Part shown: positions 41,787-51,444 of the stretch, in pieces
How positions within the stretch are numbered: the stretch's first letter is position 1
Layout of the letters: each line of letters starts with the position of its first letter
DNA from: Noviluteimonas lactosilytica
GTDB lineage: Bacteria; Pseudomonadota; Gammaproteobacteria; Xanthomonadales; Xanthomonadaceae
NCBI RefSeq assembly: GCF_020866925.1
Contig: NZ_JAJGAK010000001.1
Location: 1,656,189 to 1,720,188 of the forward strand
DNA length: 64,000 nt
Reading direction: 5' to 3'
The notes under the pieces: generated by a model
The model's input: the letters and a program-made list of their open reading frames with translations, nothing else
The model's database searches: none
Told to the model about the DNA's origin: nothing
Translations under genes and position numbers: made by a program

Positions 41787-41837
41787 GGCGCGCAGGGTAC
41801 TCCTGTCGCGCTTACGCCGGTGTTTGCGTGGCGCCGA

Positions 41838-43724
41838 TCAGGCGACGCGCGTCGCGCGGGCGCGCGCCAGGTGCACGAGCAAGAGCGAGATTGCCGCGGG
41901 CGTCATGCCGGGGATGCGTTGCGCCTGCCCGATGGTCTGCGGCCGCGTGCGCGCGAGCTTCTGCTGCACTTCCGCCGACAGGCCGCGCACGACGGCATAG
42001 TCGAACGCCTCCGGGATCGGCGTCGTTTCGTGGCGTTGCTGGCGCGCGATCTCGTCCTTCTGGCGATCGAGGTAACCGGCGTACTTCACGCCGATCTCGA
42101 CCTGCTCGGCGACCTTCGCGTCGTCGACGCCCGGCGCTAGCGACGGCAGCTGCATCAGCTTCGCGTAATCGAGTTCGGGGCGCTTCATCAGGTCGAGCGC
42201 GCTGGCTTCGCGCGTGAGCACGACGCCCAGCGTGTCGGCGAGTTCGCGGCCGAGCGTGTTGTTCGGCGAGGCCCATGCGTTGCGCAGGCGCGCTTCTTCG
42301 CGCACGATCGCTTCGCGCTTGGCGTCGAAGCGCGACCAGCGCGCGTCGTCGACCAGGCCGAGTTCGCGACCGACCGGCGTCAGGCGCAGGTCCGCGTTGT
42401 CTTCGCGCAATTGCAGGCGGTATTCGGCGCGCGAGGTGAACATGCGATACGGCTCGTTGGTGCCGTGCGTGATCAGGTCGTCGACCAGCACGCCGAGGTA
42501 CGCCTCGTCGCGTCGCGGCGACCATGCGTCGCGCTGCTGCACGAAGCAAGCGGCGTTGAGGCCGGCGAGCAGGCCCTGCGCAGCGGCTTCCTCGTAACCG
42601 GTGGTGCCGTTGATCTGGCCGGCGAAGAACAGGCCGGCGACGCTCTTGGTTTCCAGCGAGGCCTTCAGGCCACGCGGATCGAAGAAGTCGTATTCGATGG
42701 CGTAGCCCGCGCGGGTGATGTGCGCGTGCTCGAAACCGCGGATCGATCGCACGAGGTCGAGCTGCACGTCGAACGGCAGCGACGTCGAGATGCCGTTCGG
42801 ATAGATCTCGGCGACGTCGAGGCCTTCGGGTTCGACGAAGATCTGGTGCGAGGCCTTCTCGGCGAAGCGCACGACCTTGTCTTCGATCGACGGGCAGTAG
42901 CGCGGGCCGATGCCTTCGATCTGGCCGGTGTACAGCGGCGAGCGATCGAGCGCGCCGCGGATGATGTCGTGCGTGCGTTCGCTGGTGTGCGTGATCCAGC
43001 ACGACACCTGGCGCGGGTGGTCGTCGCGCGAGCCGATGAAGGACATCACCGGGCGAGGATCGTCGCCGGGCTGTTCTTCCATCACCGCATAGTCGAGCGA
43101 GCGGCCGTCGATGCGCGGCGGCGTGCCGGTCTTCAGGCGATCGACCGCGAACGGACGTTCGCGCAGGCGCGCGGCAAGCGTGGTCGCGGGCGGATCGCCC
43201 GCGCGGCCCGCGGCGTATTGGGTCGGGCCGACGTGGATCTTGCCGGCGAGGAACGTGCCGGCGGTGAGCACGACGGCGGGCGCTTCGAAGCGCAATCCGG
43301 TTTGCGTGATCGCGCCGCGCACCGCGTCGCCTTCGATGATCAGGTCGTCGACGGCGGCCTGGAAGATCGCGAGGTTGGGTTGCGCTTCGACCATGCGGCG
43401 GATCGCGGCGCGATACAGCGCGCGATCGGCCTGGCAGCGCGTCGCGCGCACCGCGGGGCCCTTCGACGCGTTGAGCGTGCGCCACTGGATGCCGGCGGCG
43501 TCGGCCGCGCGCGCCATCGCGCCGCCGAGGGCGTCGATCTCCTTCACGAGATGGCCCTTGCCGATGCCTCCGATCGCGGGATTGCAGCTCATCGCGCCGA
43601 CGGTCTCGACGTTGTGCGTGAGCAAAAGCGTGCGCGCGCCGGAACGCGCGGCCGCAAGCGCGGCTTCGGTGCCGGCGTGGCCGCCGCCGATCACGATCAC
43701 GTCGTGGCGGTAGAAAGAGGTCAT
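41838..43724 (-). CDS. mnmG: tRNA uridine-5-carboxymethylaminomethyl modification enzyme
   Basis: A 628-residue FAD enzyme that, with MnmE, makes cmnm5U34 in tRNA anticodons. The FAD motif [12 protein letters not shown], the signature [28 protein letters not shown] and [12 protein letters not shown] are intact, as is the C-terminal helical domain. It starts at ATG 43724. mnmE is not adjacent. The upstream 423-base gap carries a candidate sRNA on the opposite strand. Confidence 0.97.
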   Translation of the reverse strand: MTSFYRHDVIVIGGGHAGTEAALAAARSGARTLLLTHNVETVGAMSCNPAIGGIGKGHLVKEIDALGGAMARAADAAGIQWRTLNASKGPAVRATRCQADRALYRAAIRRMVEAQPNLAIFQAAVDDLIIEGDAVRGAITQTGLRFEAPAVVLTAGTFLAGKIHVGPTQYAAGRAGDPPATTLAARLRERPFAVDRLKTGTPPRIDGRSLDYAVMEEQPGDDPRPVMSFIGSRDDHPRQVSCWITHTSERTHDIIRGALDRSPLYTGQIEGIGPRYCPSIEDKVVRFAEKASHQIFVEPEGLDVAEIYPNGISTSLPFDVQLDLVRSIRGFEHAHITRAGYAIEYDFFDPRGLKASLETKSVAGLFFAGQINGTTGYEEAAAQGLLAGLNAACFVQQRDAWSPRRDEAYLGVLVDDLITHGTNEPYRMFTSRAEYRLQLREDNADLRLTPVGRELGLVDDARWSRFDAKREAIVREEARLRNAWASPNNTLGRELADTLGVVLTREASALDLMKRPELDYAKLMQLPSLAPGVDDAKVAEQVEIGVKYAGYLDRQKDEIARQQRHETTPIPEAFDYAVVRGLSAEVQQKLARTRPQTIGQAQRIPGMTPAAISLLLVHLARARATRVA

Positions 43725-43777
43725 CGCGACATTTTAATCGTGCGTGGTTCGGGGACCTGAACCCTGCATGCGGAAGG

Positions 43778-43794
43778 TTGGCACGGTTCCTGCG
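43778..43794 (+). promoter_or_regulatory. Sigma-54-like (-24/-12) promoter
   Basis: TTGGCACGGTTCCTGCG: the -24 GG is at 43780-43781 and the -12 GC at 43792-43793, ten bases apart. Against TGGCACG-N4-TTGC only the first T of TTGC differs (C). The predicted start is near 43805. An inverted repeat GGTTC-N8-GAACC (43746-43763) lies just upstream and might bind an activator. Confidence 0.6.
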
Positions 43795-43804
43795 ATATCT
43801 CCCA

Positions 43805-43918
43805 TGCACCCGGAAGTGGCAGGCGCTCAACGCGCCGCCAGATTGGAACAGGGGCTGGCGAGTACACGCCGGGGAAGCGCAGGGGCCGAATGTCGGGGGA
43901 CGTTCGGCCCCTTTTTTT
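43805..43918 (+). ncRNA. Candidate CsrA/RsmA-binding small RNA
   Basis: About 114 nt between the sigma-54-like promoter and a very strong terminator, with no plausible protein. Predicted hairpins in order are: CAC-CCGGAA-GUG (43807-43818); GGCGC-UCAAC-GCGCC (43822-43836); GCCAG/CUGGC (43837-43859) with UUGGAACAG in its loop; CGC-CGGGGAA-GCG (43867-43879); then the terminator. Three of the loops contain GGA, the recognition core of CsrA/RsmA, as in CsrB, RsmY and RsmZ. The preferred ANGGA context is not met. Function is inference; the transcription unit itself is better supported. Confidence 0.62.
43882..43918 (+). terminator. Very strong intrinsic terminator
   Basis: GGGGCCGAA (43882-43890) pairs with TTCGGCCCC (43903-43911), and the inner TGTC/GACG extends the stem to 13 pairs around GGGG. 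Seven T residues follow. Confidence 0.93.
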
Positions 43919-44147
43919 GTCTTCGATTTGGTCGGCGTGCAGGCGATCCGCGATGCCGTGTGTGGCGCGGGCGGCGTGGCCTCCGTTTGCGGAGGGTGGC
44001 CGACGCCCCGCGAGGTGCGGAACAGGGGGGATCCGTGGGTTCCCCGGGGGCGTCGACATGGTCGGCCTGCCGCAGGTTGCGTCGAAAAGCGACGCAACCC
44101 GTCACTCGCGACCTACTCTGCGCCCGGCCACGGCCGAGTGCAACCCC
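43919..44147. other. Structured non-coding region downstream of the Tyr/Gly-rich lipoprotein gene
   Basis: No gene is seen. It contains two clear hairpins: CCTCCG-TTTG-CGGAGG (43980-43995), extendable with bulges to GCGTGGC/GGCC-GACGC, and GGTTGCGTCG-AAAAG-CGACGCAACC (44076-44100). Neither has a T-tract. The second lies 47 bases past the lipoprotein stop and may mark its 3' end. Confidence 0.45.
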
Positions 44148-44864
44148 TTACGGTGTGTCGTCGGCCCCAGTTCGGGCGCGCGCGCGTTCGATGGCGCGAT
44201 CGGTCGCGCCGGGCGACGTCGTGGTGCGCGGCAACGATGCGGGCGCGGGCGGGCGATACGTCGGCGGCGGCGGACGCACGACCGCGGGCGGAGGCGTGCG
44301 CACGTACGTCGGCGGTCGCACCTGCGCCGGCGGATTCGTTTGACCCTGCGTCGATCCACGCACCTGCGACGGCGGCAAGCCGCCCGGCGTGCGCATGCGA
44401 TGCACGACGGGGCGTTCGATCGGCAGCGGATTACCGTAGCGGCGGCCCGGGCGTTCCAGTCCGTTGTCGTCGGGCAGCGGACCCGGCGGCACGTGCACGT
44501 TTCCGCCACCACCAGGCCCCACGACCGGGGGCGGGGTGTACGTCGGGGGCGGCGGGGGTCGATGTCCCGGATGGCGCGGCTTGTAGGGACCCCGGTAGTA
44601 GTAGCCGTACCAAGGGTCGTACCACCCGTGGCCGTACCCGCCATAGCCACCGTAACCCCCGTAGTAGCCGCGATACCCGCCCCAGTAACCGTAGGGATAC
44701 GGGCTGTAGCCGTAGCCGATGTAACCCGGCCCGATATAGCGGTATTCCACGCGCGCGTCGCCGGAGTAGTAATCCCCGCCGTTGCCCGAGTGGTAGGTGT
44801 AGCCGGTCACGCAACCGCCGAGCAGTGCGGCGGCGGCGATCGGGATCAAGCGCAGCATGGACAT
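44148..44864 (-). CDS. Tyr/Gly-rich, proline-rich lipoprotein
   Basis: A 238-residue protein with a lipobox (AALLGGCVTG). After it comes a Tyr/Gly-rich stretch (about 45-95, repeats of the GYGGYGG kind ending WYDPWYGYYYRGPYK), then a Pro-rich disordered tail with PPPPPTYTPPP and PPPTYRPP motifs. No enzymatic domain is visible. It is probably anchored in the outer membrane, with an adhesive or structural role as inference. ATG 44864 has GGGGGA seven bases upstream. Confidence 0.7.
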   Translation of the reverse strand: MSMLRLIPIAAAALLGGCVTGYTYHSGNGGDYYSGDARVEYRYIGPGYIGYGYSPYPYGYWGGYRGYYGGYGGYGGYGHGWYDPWYGYYYRGPYKPRHPGHRPPPPPTYTPPPVVGPGGGGNVHVPPGPLPDDNGLERPGRRYGNPLPIERPVVHRMRTPGGLPPSQVRGSTQGQTNPPAQVRPPTYVRTPPPAVVRPPPPTYRPPAPASLPRTTTSPGATDRAIERARARTGADDTP

Positions 44865-44978
44865 GGTCGTCCCCCGTGGATGCGACGAGATTCCACCCGT
44901 CGCATTGAATTGCCGCTTAATTGTCCGGCGAGTCGGTTGTACTCGCCGGACCGTTGGCGCTGCGTTTAGCATGCCTGC

Positions 44979-45962
44979 ATGAATCCGCCAGCCCAAGCCT
45001 TGCCGGCGTTCGCCGACGTCCTCGCCGCCGCCGCGCGCATCGCGCCGCACGCCCACGCCACGCCGGTGTTGCGATCGCGAGCGCTCGACGCGCTCGCCGG
45101 CGCTACCGTCGCCTTCAAGGCCGAACACCTGCAGCGTGCGGGCGCGTTCAAGTTCCGCGGCGCGTGCAATGCAGTGTGGTCGCTCCCGGAAGACCAGGCC
45201 GCGCGCGGCGTGGTCACGCATTCGTCGGGCAACCATGGCGCCGCGCTCGCGCTTGCGGCGCGCACGCGCGGCATTGCGTGCCACGTCGTCGTGCCCGAAG
45301 GCGCGGTGAAGTCGAAGCTCGCGGCCATCGAAGCCTACGGCGCGACGCTGCACCACTGCGCACCCACCATTGCCGCGCGCGAAGCCGCGTGCGCACAGGT
45401 GCAACGCGACACCGGTGCGATCCTCGTGCATCCCTATACCGATGCGCGCGTGATCGCGGGCCAGGGCACCGCCGTGCTCGAACTGCTCAACCAGTGCGAC
45501 GGTGCGCTCGACGCGGTGATCGTGCCCGTCGGTGGCGGCGGTCTCGCCTCGGGCACCGCGCTCGCCGTCGCCGCGATGGCGCCCAATGCGCGCCTGTTCC
45601 TCGCCGAGCCCGCGGGCGCCGCGGAAACCGCCGCGTCGCTCGAACAAGGCAGGCGCGTCACCGACTTCGTGCCCGACACGATCTGCGACGGCCTGCGCGG
45701 CACGCTCGGCGAACCCAACTTCGAACTGCTGCGCGCGCACGATGTGCAGACGCTCGTCGTGGACGACGCCGACACGATCGAAGCGATGCGCCTGCTGTGG
45801 TCGCGCCTGAAGCAGGTCATCGAACCCTCGTCCGCGACCGTCCTCGCTGCGCTGCTGCGCCATCGCGAACGTTTCGCCGGGCTGCGCGTCGGCGCGATCC
45901 TCTCCGGCGGCAACGTCGATCTCGACGCGATCGCCGCGCTGTTCGCGCAAGGCCGCGCGTGA
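44979..45962 (+). CDS. PLP-dependent threonine/serine dehydratase-like enzyme
   Basis: A 327-residue fold-type II PLP enzyme. The PLP lysine is Lys58 in AFKFRGA, the substrate loop SSGNHG follows, and GGGGLASG is the phosphate-binding loop. There is no C-terminal ACT-like regulatory domain, so it resembles catabolic threonine dehydratases or serine racemases (about 320 residues) rather than biosynthetic IlvA. Its stop overlaps the GTG start of the next gene (GTGA). Confidence 0.9.
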   Translation: MNPPAQALPAFADVLAAAARIAPHAHATPVLRSRALDALAGATVAFKAEHLQRAGAFKFRGACNAVWSLPEDQAARGVVTHSSGNHGAALALAARTRGIACHVVVPEGAVKSKLAAIEAYGATLHHCAPTIAAREAACAQVQRDTGAILVHPYTDARVIAGQGTAVLELLNQCDGALDAVIVPVGGGGLASGTALAVAAMAPNARLFLAEPAGAAETAASLEQGRRVTDFVPDTICDGLRGTLGEPNFELLRAHDVQTLVVDDADTIEAMRLLWSRLKQVIEPSSATVLAALLRHRERFAGLRVGAILSGGNVDLDAIAALFAQGRA

Positions 45963-46396
45963 GCGGACCCGGCGGTCCGCAGTCGCCGCAGGCGCGTGCG
46001 CTCGCGACGCTGCGCGCTTACTACGAAGCGCTCAATCGCCACGATCCCGCCGCCGCGGTCGCGCTCCTGACCGAGGACGTGGTGCACGAGCTCAACCAGG
46101 GGCCGCGCGAAGTCGGCAAGGCGGCGTTCCGCGAGTTCCTGCAGCGCATGGAGTACTGCTACAGCGAGCGACTGCACGACATCTTCATCCTGTGCTCGAC
46201 CGACGGCACGCACGCCGCGGCCGAGTACATGGTCGAAGGCGAGTACATCGCCGACGACATCGGCATGCCGCCGTCCCACAATCAGAAATACCGCATGCCG
46301 GGCGCGGCATTCTTCGCCCTGCGGGACGGGCGCATCCAACGCGTCAGCGACCACTACAATCTGCAGGAGTGGTTCTCCCAGGTCGCCCAGGCCTGA
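45959..46396 (+). CDS. NTF2-like / SnoaL-fold protein
   Basis: A 145-residue protein of the ketosteroid-isomerase-like NTF2 superfamily: ALATLRAYYEALNRHDPAAAVALLTEDVVHELN at the N terminus, FREFLQRME, and C-terminal FFALRDGRIQRVSDHYN. Known relatives are small isomerases or binding domains; the substrate here is unknown. Start is GTG 45959, overlapping the dehydratase stop, so they are probably co-translated. Confidence 0.88.
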   Translation: MSGPGGPQSPQARALATLRAYYEALNRHDPAAAVALLTEDVVHELNQGPREVGKAAFREFLQRMEYCYSERLHDIFILCSTDGTHAAAEYMVEGEYIADDIGMPPSHNQKYRMPGAAFFALRDGRIQRVSDHYNLQEWFSQVAQA

Positions 46397-46432
46397 CCAT
46401 CGCGCGGGGCGCGCGAGCGCAACGGAGTATTG

Positions 46433-47911
46433 ATGGACCTCTTCCGCAAGCCCGCGACCTGGATCGCGATCCTCGCGCTGTTCCTCGGCCTGGCGTTGCT
46501 GGGGCATCGGGGCATCTGGGATCCGGACGAAGGGCGCTACACCAACGTCGCGCTCAACATGCTCGACAGCGGCGACTGGTTGAACCCGCGCCGCAACGAG
46601 GAAGTCGGGCACTGGACCAAGCCGCCGATGACGTACTGGACGATCGCCGCCGGCGTCGCGGTCTTCGGCGCGAATCCCTGGGCCGCGCGCCTGCCGTCGG
46701 CGCTGTCGTACCTGTTGTGCGTGTGGCTCGTGTGGCGCATGGCGAAACGCATGTCGCCGGGCGCCGAAGCGCCGGCCGCGCTCGCGTACGCGACGATGTT
46801 GCTGCCCGTCGGCACGGCGCACCTGATCACTGCCGATTACGTGCTCACCGCGTTTTCGACGCTCGCGATGCACGGCTTCGTGCAGGCGCGCTTCGGCGCC
46901 GAGCGACCGCGGTTGTGGATCGCGACGGTGTGGATCGGTTTCGCGCTCGCGTTCCTGACGAAGGGGCCGCCGGCGCTGCTGCCGATGCTCGCACTGGTCG
47001 CGTTCGACATCGCGTTGCGCGGACGCGGGCAGCATCGCGTGTTCGGACTGACGGGCGTCGTGTTGTTCGCGTTGCTCGCGTTGCCCTGGTACGTCGCGGT
47101 GATCCTGGATCACCCGGGCTTGTTCGAGTACTACATCGGCGACGAAGTCGTGAATCGCGTGACGACCAACGAGTTCGGTCGCCACGGCGAGTGGTACGGG
47201 TGGCTGCAGGTGTATGTGCCGACGCTGCTCATCGGCACGTTGCCGTGGACGCCGGCGCTGTTGCGCTGGGCGCGGCGCCTGCCGTCCGACCTGCGTCGCT
47301 GGTGGCGCGATCGCGCGCAACGCGACGCCGATGCGCCGTGGCTGATGCTCGCGTTGTGGGTGCTGCTGCCGCTGATCGTGTTCTGCCTCGCGCGTTCGCG
47401 CATGCCGCTGTACCTGTTGCCGTTGTTCGCGCCGCTGGCGTTGCTCATCGCGCTGCAGCGCCAGCGCGAAGGCAAGGGCCTGCCGAAGTGGCCGTGGCTC
47501 GCCGCGTGGGCAGTGTTCGTGGTCGGCCTGCAGGTCGCCGTCGGCTTCTGGCCGACGCACAAGGACGCGTCGAAGTGGGCCGACGAGATCCGCAGGCGCA
47601 CCGGGGGCCGGCCGGTCCCCGAGGTCGTGTTCGTCGAGGACATGACGCGCTACGGCCTGCACGTGCACATGGGCACCGGCACGCACATCGAGAAGATCGC
47701 GCTGGAACCGCTGCCGCAGTCGCCGTTCGACCGGATCTACGACGAGCTGCTCGAGCAGGAGCTGGAGGAGCACGAGGACGGCGCGGTGTGGGTCGCGAAG
47801 GCCGCCAAGTTCCCGGAAATCCAGGCCCGTATCGAACGGCAGGGCTTCCACGTGCAGCCGCTTGGCGCGCCTTATGAGGGGCGGATGCTGTTTCGCGTGG
47901 TTCGCCCCTGA
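46433..47911 (+). CDS. ArnT-like (PMT family) glycosyltransferase
   Basis: A 492-residue polytopic membrane protein with about ten helices. The first periplasmic loop carries the catalytic-type [15 protein letters not shown], and a second loop WTKPPMTYW, as in ArnT/PMT GT-C enzymes that move a sugar from a polyprenyl phosphate donor. It ends with a soluble alpha/beta C-terminal domain (about 380-492). ACGGAG seven bases before ATG 46433 sets the start. The acceptor may be lipid A, a protein or a glycolipid; the DPM1-like enzyme at the left edge could make its donor, which is speculative. Confidence 0.9.
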   Translation: MDLFRKPATWIAILALFLGLALLGHRGIWDPDEGRYTNVALNMLDSGDWLNPRRNEEVGHWTKPPMTYWTIAAGVAVFGANPWAARLPSALSYLLCVWLVWRMAKRMSPGAEAPAALAYATMLLPVGTAHLITADYVLTAFSTLAMHGFVQARFGAERPRLWIATVWIGFALAFLTKGPPALLPMLALVAFDIALRGRGQHRVFGLTGVVLFALLALPWYVAVILDHPGLFEYYIGDEVVNRVTTNEFGRHGEWYGWLQVYVPTLLIGTLPWTPALLRWARRLPSDLRRWWRDRAQRDADAPWLMLALWVLLPLIVFCLARSRMPLYLLPLFAPLALLIALQRQREGKGLPKWPWLAAWAVFVVGLQVAVGFWPTHKDASKWADEIRRRTGGRPVPEVVFVEDMTRYGLHVHMGTGTHIEKIALEPLPQSPFDRIYDELLEQELEEHEDGAVWVAKAAKFPEIQARIERQGFHVQPLGAPYEGRMLFRVVRP

Positions 47912-47970
47912 GCCCGCATGCCGCCCGGGTGGGCGACAATAGGCGACTTTCCCGCCTCTCGCCGCCCGCC

Positions 47971-49017
47971 ATGCACGAGCCTGACAAGAACGGTTCCATC
48001 TCCCTCACCCGCTACCTCATCGAGGAGCAGCGCGCCGACCGCATCGGCGCCGACCTGCGCCTGCTGATCGAGGTCGTCGCGCGCGCATGCAAGTCGATCT
48101 CGGTGTCCGTCGGCAAGGGCGCGCTCGGCGGCGTGCTCGGCGAAGCGGGCAGCGGCAACATCCAGGGCGAAGCGCAGAAGAAGCTCGACGTCATCGCCAA
48201 CGACGTGCTGCTCGAAGCCAACGCGTGGGGCGGCCATCTCGCCGCGTGCGCGTCGGAGGAAATGGATCACTCGATGCCGATCCCCGACGTGTATCCGCGC
48301 GGCAACTACCTGCTCCTGTTCGATCCCCTCGACGGCAGCAGCAACATCGACGTCAACGTGTCTGTCGGTACCATCTTCTCGGTGCTGCGTTGCCCCGACG
48401 GCGTGACGAACGCGCAGGACGAACACTTCCTGCAACCGGGCACCGCCCAGGTCGCCGCGGGCTACTGCATCTACGGGCCGAGCACGATGCTCGTGCTGAC
48501 GATCGGCAATGGCACGCACGCGTTCACGCTCGATCGCGAGATGGGTTCGTTCGTCCTCACGCAGCGCGACATGCGCGTGCCGGCGTCGACCAAGGAATTC
48601 GCGATCAACATGTCGAACCAGCGCCACTGGGAACAGCCGATGCAGGACTACGTGCGCGACCTGCTCGCGGGCGAGACCGGTCCGCGCGGCAAGAACTTCA
48701 ACATGCGCTGGATCGCGAGCATGGTGGCCGACGTGCATCGCATCCTCACCCGCGGCGGCATCTTCATCTATCCGTGGGACAAGAAGGACCCGACCAAGGT
48801 CGGCAAGCTGCGCCTGATGTACGAGGCCAATCCGATGAGCTATCTCATCGAACAGGCCGGCGGCGCATCGACCAACGGACGCATGCGCATGCTCGACGTC
48901 GCGCCGACGCAGCTGCACCAGCGCGTGCCGGTGTTCCTCGGTTCGCGCGAGGAAGTCGCCGCGGCAACCGAATACCACCTCAAGCACGACGCGCAGGCCA
49001 AGCCCGCGGTCGCATGA
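47971..49017 (+). CDS. fbp: Fructose-1,6-bisphosphatase, class I
   Basis: A 348-residue Mg-dependent phosphatase of gluconeogenesis. The metal/phosphate site [14 protein letters not shown] is intact, preceded by [13 protein letters not shown], and the substrate region [23 protein letters not shown] follows. ATG 47971 gives a short nonconserved leader before [10 protein letters not shown]; a more upstream frame lacks a proper start. It stands alone and meets the converging receiver gene one base after its stop. Confidence 0.97.
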   Translation: MHEPDKNGSISLTRYLIEEQRADRIGADLRLLIEVVARACKSISVSVGKGALGGVLGEAGSGNIQGEAQKKLDVIANDVLLEANAWGGHLAACASEEMDHSMPIPDVYPRGNYLLLFDPLDGSSNIDVNVSVGTIFSVLRCPDGVTNAQDEHFLQPGTAQVAAGYCIYGPSTMLVLTIGNGTHAFTLDREMGSFVLTQRDMRVPASTKEFAINMSNQRHWEQPMQDYVRDLLAGETGPRGKNFNMRWIASMVADVHRILTRGGIFIYPWDKKDPTKVGKLRLMYEANPMSYLIEQAGGASTNGRMRMLDVAPTQLHQRVPVFLGSREEVAAATEYHLKHDAQAKPAVA

Positions 49018-49018
49018 G

Positions 49019-49438
49019 TCAGTCGTCGCTTCGCGCGTCCAGCCACTGGGCGCGCAGGCGGCGCACGTCTTCGATGAAACGCACGAAGTCGACGGGCTTC
49101 TGCAGGTAGCTGTCGGCACCCGACGCGAAGCTCGCGTCGATGTCGGCGGGCTGGCCGCTGCTGCTCAGCGCGACGACGGGGAGATGGCGCGTCGCGGGGT
49201 TGGCGCGAATCGCGCGCATCACTTCGCGGCCGTCGAGTTTCGGCAGGTTGAGATCGATCAGGACGAGCGCGGGCAAGGTGCCCGCGTCGTTGCCGTGCGT
49301 GCGCAGCCAATCGAGCGCGAACGCACCATCGGGCGCGACGACGAGCGGATGGTCGATGCCGGCTTCGGCGAACGCGAGCCGCGTGAGCTCGACGTCGTCG
49401 AGGTTGTCTTCGATCAGCAGGACGGGGGCGAGCGTCAT
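49019..49438 (-). CDS. Single-domain response regulator (CheY-like)
   Basis: A 139-residue receiver domain with the acidic pair Glu10-Asp11, phospho-acceptor Asp62 in LVLIDLNLPKLDG, Ser93 and Lys114 in YLQKPVDF. There is no output domain. It resembles the stand-alone Rcp-type receivers paired with small kinases and phytochromes. Its ATG overlaps the histidine kinase stop (ATGA). The output must come through another protein. Confidence 0.93.
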   Translation of the reverse strand: MTLAPVLLIEDNLDDVELTRLAFAEAGIDHPLVVAPDGAFALDWLRTHGNDAGTLPALVLIDLNLPKLDGREVMRAIRANPATRHLPVVALSSSGQPADIDASFASGADSYLQKPVDFVRFIEDVRRLRAQWLDARSDD

Positions 49439-50157
49439 CGCGCCGTGTCTTCGTCGGGAAGCGTGAGCGATGCGACCGCGCCCTCGCCCGGTTGGCCTTC
49501 GATGCGCAGCGAACCGCCGTGGCGTTCGGCGATGCGCCGCGCGATCGCCAGGCCCATGCCGCAGCCGTCGACGTTCGTGCCCGCATGCAGGCGTTGGTAG
49601 GGTTCGCCGATCCGCGATGCGTGCGCGGGATCGAAGCCTTCGCCGCGGTCGTGGATGCGCACGGTGAGCCCTTCGGGCGTGCGTTGCGCGTCCACGCGGA
49701 TCTCCACGGGGCGATCGGTTGGCGTGAAGTGCCACGCGTTGTGCAGCAATTCCTGCAACGCGGACTTCAGGAGGCGTTCGTCGCCGCGCGCATGCAGGTC
49801 GGGGGCGATGTCGACCCGGGCTTCGCGCTCGGGGTGGGCGTCGCGCAATTCGGCGATGCACCAGTCGGCAAGCAGCGAGAGATCGACGGGCTCGATGCGC
49901 ATCGTCGCGCTGCCCGCCTGCAGCCAGGCCTGCATGCGCGACAGCAGGCGCGCCATGCGGGCGCTGGCGTCGCGGATGCGGCGCAGGTGGTCGCGGCCCT
50001 GTTCGTCGAGTTGCTCGCCGTGCTGGTCGAGCAGGTACGAGAAGCTTTCGATCGCGCGCAGCGGCGCGCGCAGGTCGTGCGAGAGGCCGAACGCGAGGAC
50101 GGCGTGGTCGCGGCGCAGCGCGGCGCATTCTCGTTCGAGGTCTTCGGTGTCGTGCAC
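49435..50157 (-). CDS. Soluble histidine kinase without visible sensor domain
   Basis: A 240-residue kinase core: dimerisation/H-box FGLSHDLRAPLRAIESF (His27), N-box LLHNAWHFTP, G1 DRGEGFD and G2 GCGMGLAIARRIAERHGG. No transmembrane, PAS or GAF segment is seen. GTG 50157 is the only plausible start; upstream frame sequence to the radical SAM gene is low-quality and start-free. It is the first gene of a coupled pair with a single-domain receiver. Signal input probably needs a partner protein. Confidence 0.85.
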   Translation of the reverse strand: MHDTEDLERECAALRRDHAVLAFGLSHDLRAPLRAIESFSYLLDQHGEQLDEQGRDHLRRIRDASARMARLLSRMQAWLQAGSATMRIEPVDLSLLADWCIAELRDAHPEREARVDIAPDLHARGDERLLKSALQELLHNAWHFTPTDRPVEIRVDAQRTPEGLTVRIHDRGEGFDPAHASRIGEPYQRLHAGTNVDGCGMGLAIARRIAERHGGSLRIEGQPGEGAVASLTLPDEDTAR

Positions 50158-50285
50158 GTTGGGGGACCGGGCGGCGACGATGGACGCAGTGTACGCAACC
50201 GGCCGCGCGTTGCGTGGCGACGCAGTCCGCAGGAACGCATCCGGGTTCGCGCGCCTTTGCGCGCGTTCTTCACGCCGCTTCGACG

Positions 50286-51392
50286 TCAGAACAACTCCGC
50301 CTGCGGCGACGGCTTGCGCGGCGGAACGAACCTGCTCGCATCCAGCGGCGGAAGCCGGCCGAAGCCCAGGCGCGCATGCACCTTGCGGAAGCGCTGCTGG
50401 AGCAGTTGCGCGAACGGACCTTCGCCGCGCATGCGCGTGCCGAATCGGCTGTCGTAGTCCTTGCCGCCACGCATCTGGCGGATCAGGCTCATCACGTGCG
50501 CGGCGCGCTCGGGGTAGTGCAGCTCCAGCCATTCCCGCCAGACTTCCTTCAACTCGTGCGGCAGGCGCAGCAGCGTGTAGCCGGCGGCGCGCGCGCCGTG
50601 GTCGTGCGCGGCTTCCAGGATGTGTTCGAGTTCGTGGTCGGTGATCATCGGGATCACCGGCGCGACCATCACGCCGACCGGCACGCCTGCGTCGGCCAGC
50701 GTGCGCATCGCACGCAGCTTGCCGTGCGGCGCGGTGGCGCGTGGTTCGAGCTTCGACGCGAGCCGGTTGTCGAGCGTGGTGACCGAGAAGTAGACCGTAA
50801 CCAGATTGTCCTTCGCCATGCTTGCGAGCAGGTCGACGTCGCGCTCGATCAGGCCGCCCTTGGTGACGAAGCTCACCGGGTGCTTCGTCTCGGCGAGCAC
50901 TTCGAGGATGTCGCGGGTGATGCGGTAGCGGCGTTCGATCGGCTGGTAGGCGTCGGTGTTGATGCCCAGCGCCATCGCTTCGGGAACGTAGCCGGGCTTC
51001 GCGAGTTCTTCGCGCAAGCGCTCGACCGCGTTGGTCTTCGCGAACAGGCGGGTTTCGAAATCGAGGCCGGGCGAGAGATCGAGGTACGCGTGCGACGGGC
51101 GCGCGAAGCAATAGACGCAACCGTGTTCGCAGCCGCGATAGGGATTGAGCGAGAGGTTGAAGCCGACGTCGGGCGAGTCGTTGCGCGTGAGGATGCTGCG
51201 CGCGCGCTCCTCGGTGACCTGGGTGTCGGGATGGGACGGCGTGGTTTCCATCGAGCCGTCGAGGCTCGCGTCGTAGACCGAGCCCCAGCCGTCGTCCTCG
51301 CCGTGGCGCACGGTCTTCTCGAACCGCCCCGTCACGCGCGAAGCGGCGCCTCGTCCCTTGATCGGTGCTGTTGCCTTGCGCGCGTCGTCCAC
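50286..51392 (-). CDS. PA0069-family radical SAM protein
   Basis: A 368-residue radical SAM enzyme related to spore photoproduct lyase. The Fe-S motif is GCEHGCVYCFARP (CxxxCxxC); further blocks are FETRLFAKTNAVERL, GINTDAYQPIERRY and KHPVSFVTKGGLIERD. Proteins of this kind are widespread and uncharacterised. It is a single gene, divergent from the cardiolipin synthase. Confidence 0.93.
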   Translation of the reverse strand: MDDARKATAPIKGRGAASRVTGRFEKTVRHGEDDGWGSVYDASLDGSMETTPSHPDTQVTEERARSILTRNDSPDVGFNLSLNPYRGCEHGCVYCFARPSHAYLDLSPGLDFETRLFAKTNAVERLREELAKPGYVPEAMALGINTDAYQPIERRYRITRDILEVLAETKHPVSFVTKGGLIERDVDLLASMAKDNLVTVYFSVTTLDNRLASKLEPRATAPHGKLRAMRTLADAGVPVGVMVAPVIPMITDHELEHILEAAHDHGARAAGYTLLRLPHELKEVWREWLELHYPERAAHVMSLIRQMRGGKDYDSRFGTRMRGEGPFAQLLQQRFRKVHARLGFGRLPPLDASRFVPPRKPSPQAELF

Positions 51393-51444
51393 GCGGCTAG
51401 GTTACGCTCCGCCGTCGCATGGCGTGCTACGGAACCTGAACTGC

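Noticed and set aside
43735-43920. 6S RNA as an explanation for the structured gap next to mnmG
   Set aside because: The RNA is too short, lacks the long imperfect duplex with central bubble, and has no ygfA-like neighbour.
43744-44343. Open frames over the sRNA candidate in the mnmG-lipoprotein gap
   Set aside because: They cross a strong terminator and have Arg-rich shadow composition and no family resemblance.
44921-45958. Long frame overlapping the dehydratase and fused to the NTF2-like protein
   Set aside because: Shadow frame; the dehydratase frame has full PLP-enzyme motifs and ends in a GTGA overlap that starts the NTF2-like gene.
50158-50285. N-terminal extension of the histidine kinase giving it a sensor domain
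   Set aside because: The frame contains no usable start codon and no hydrophobic or PAS-like segment in this stretch.
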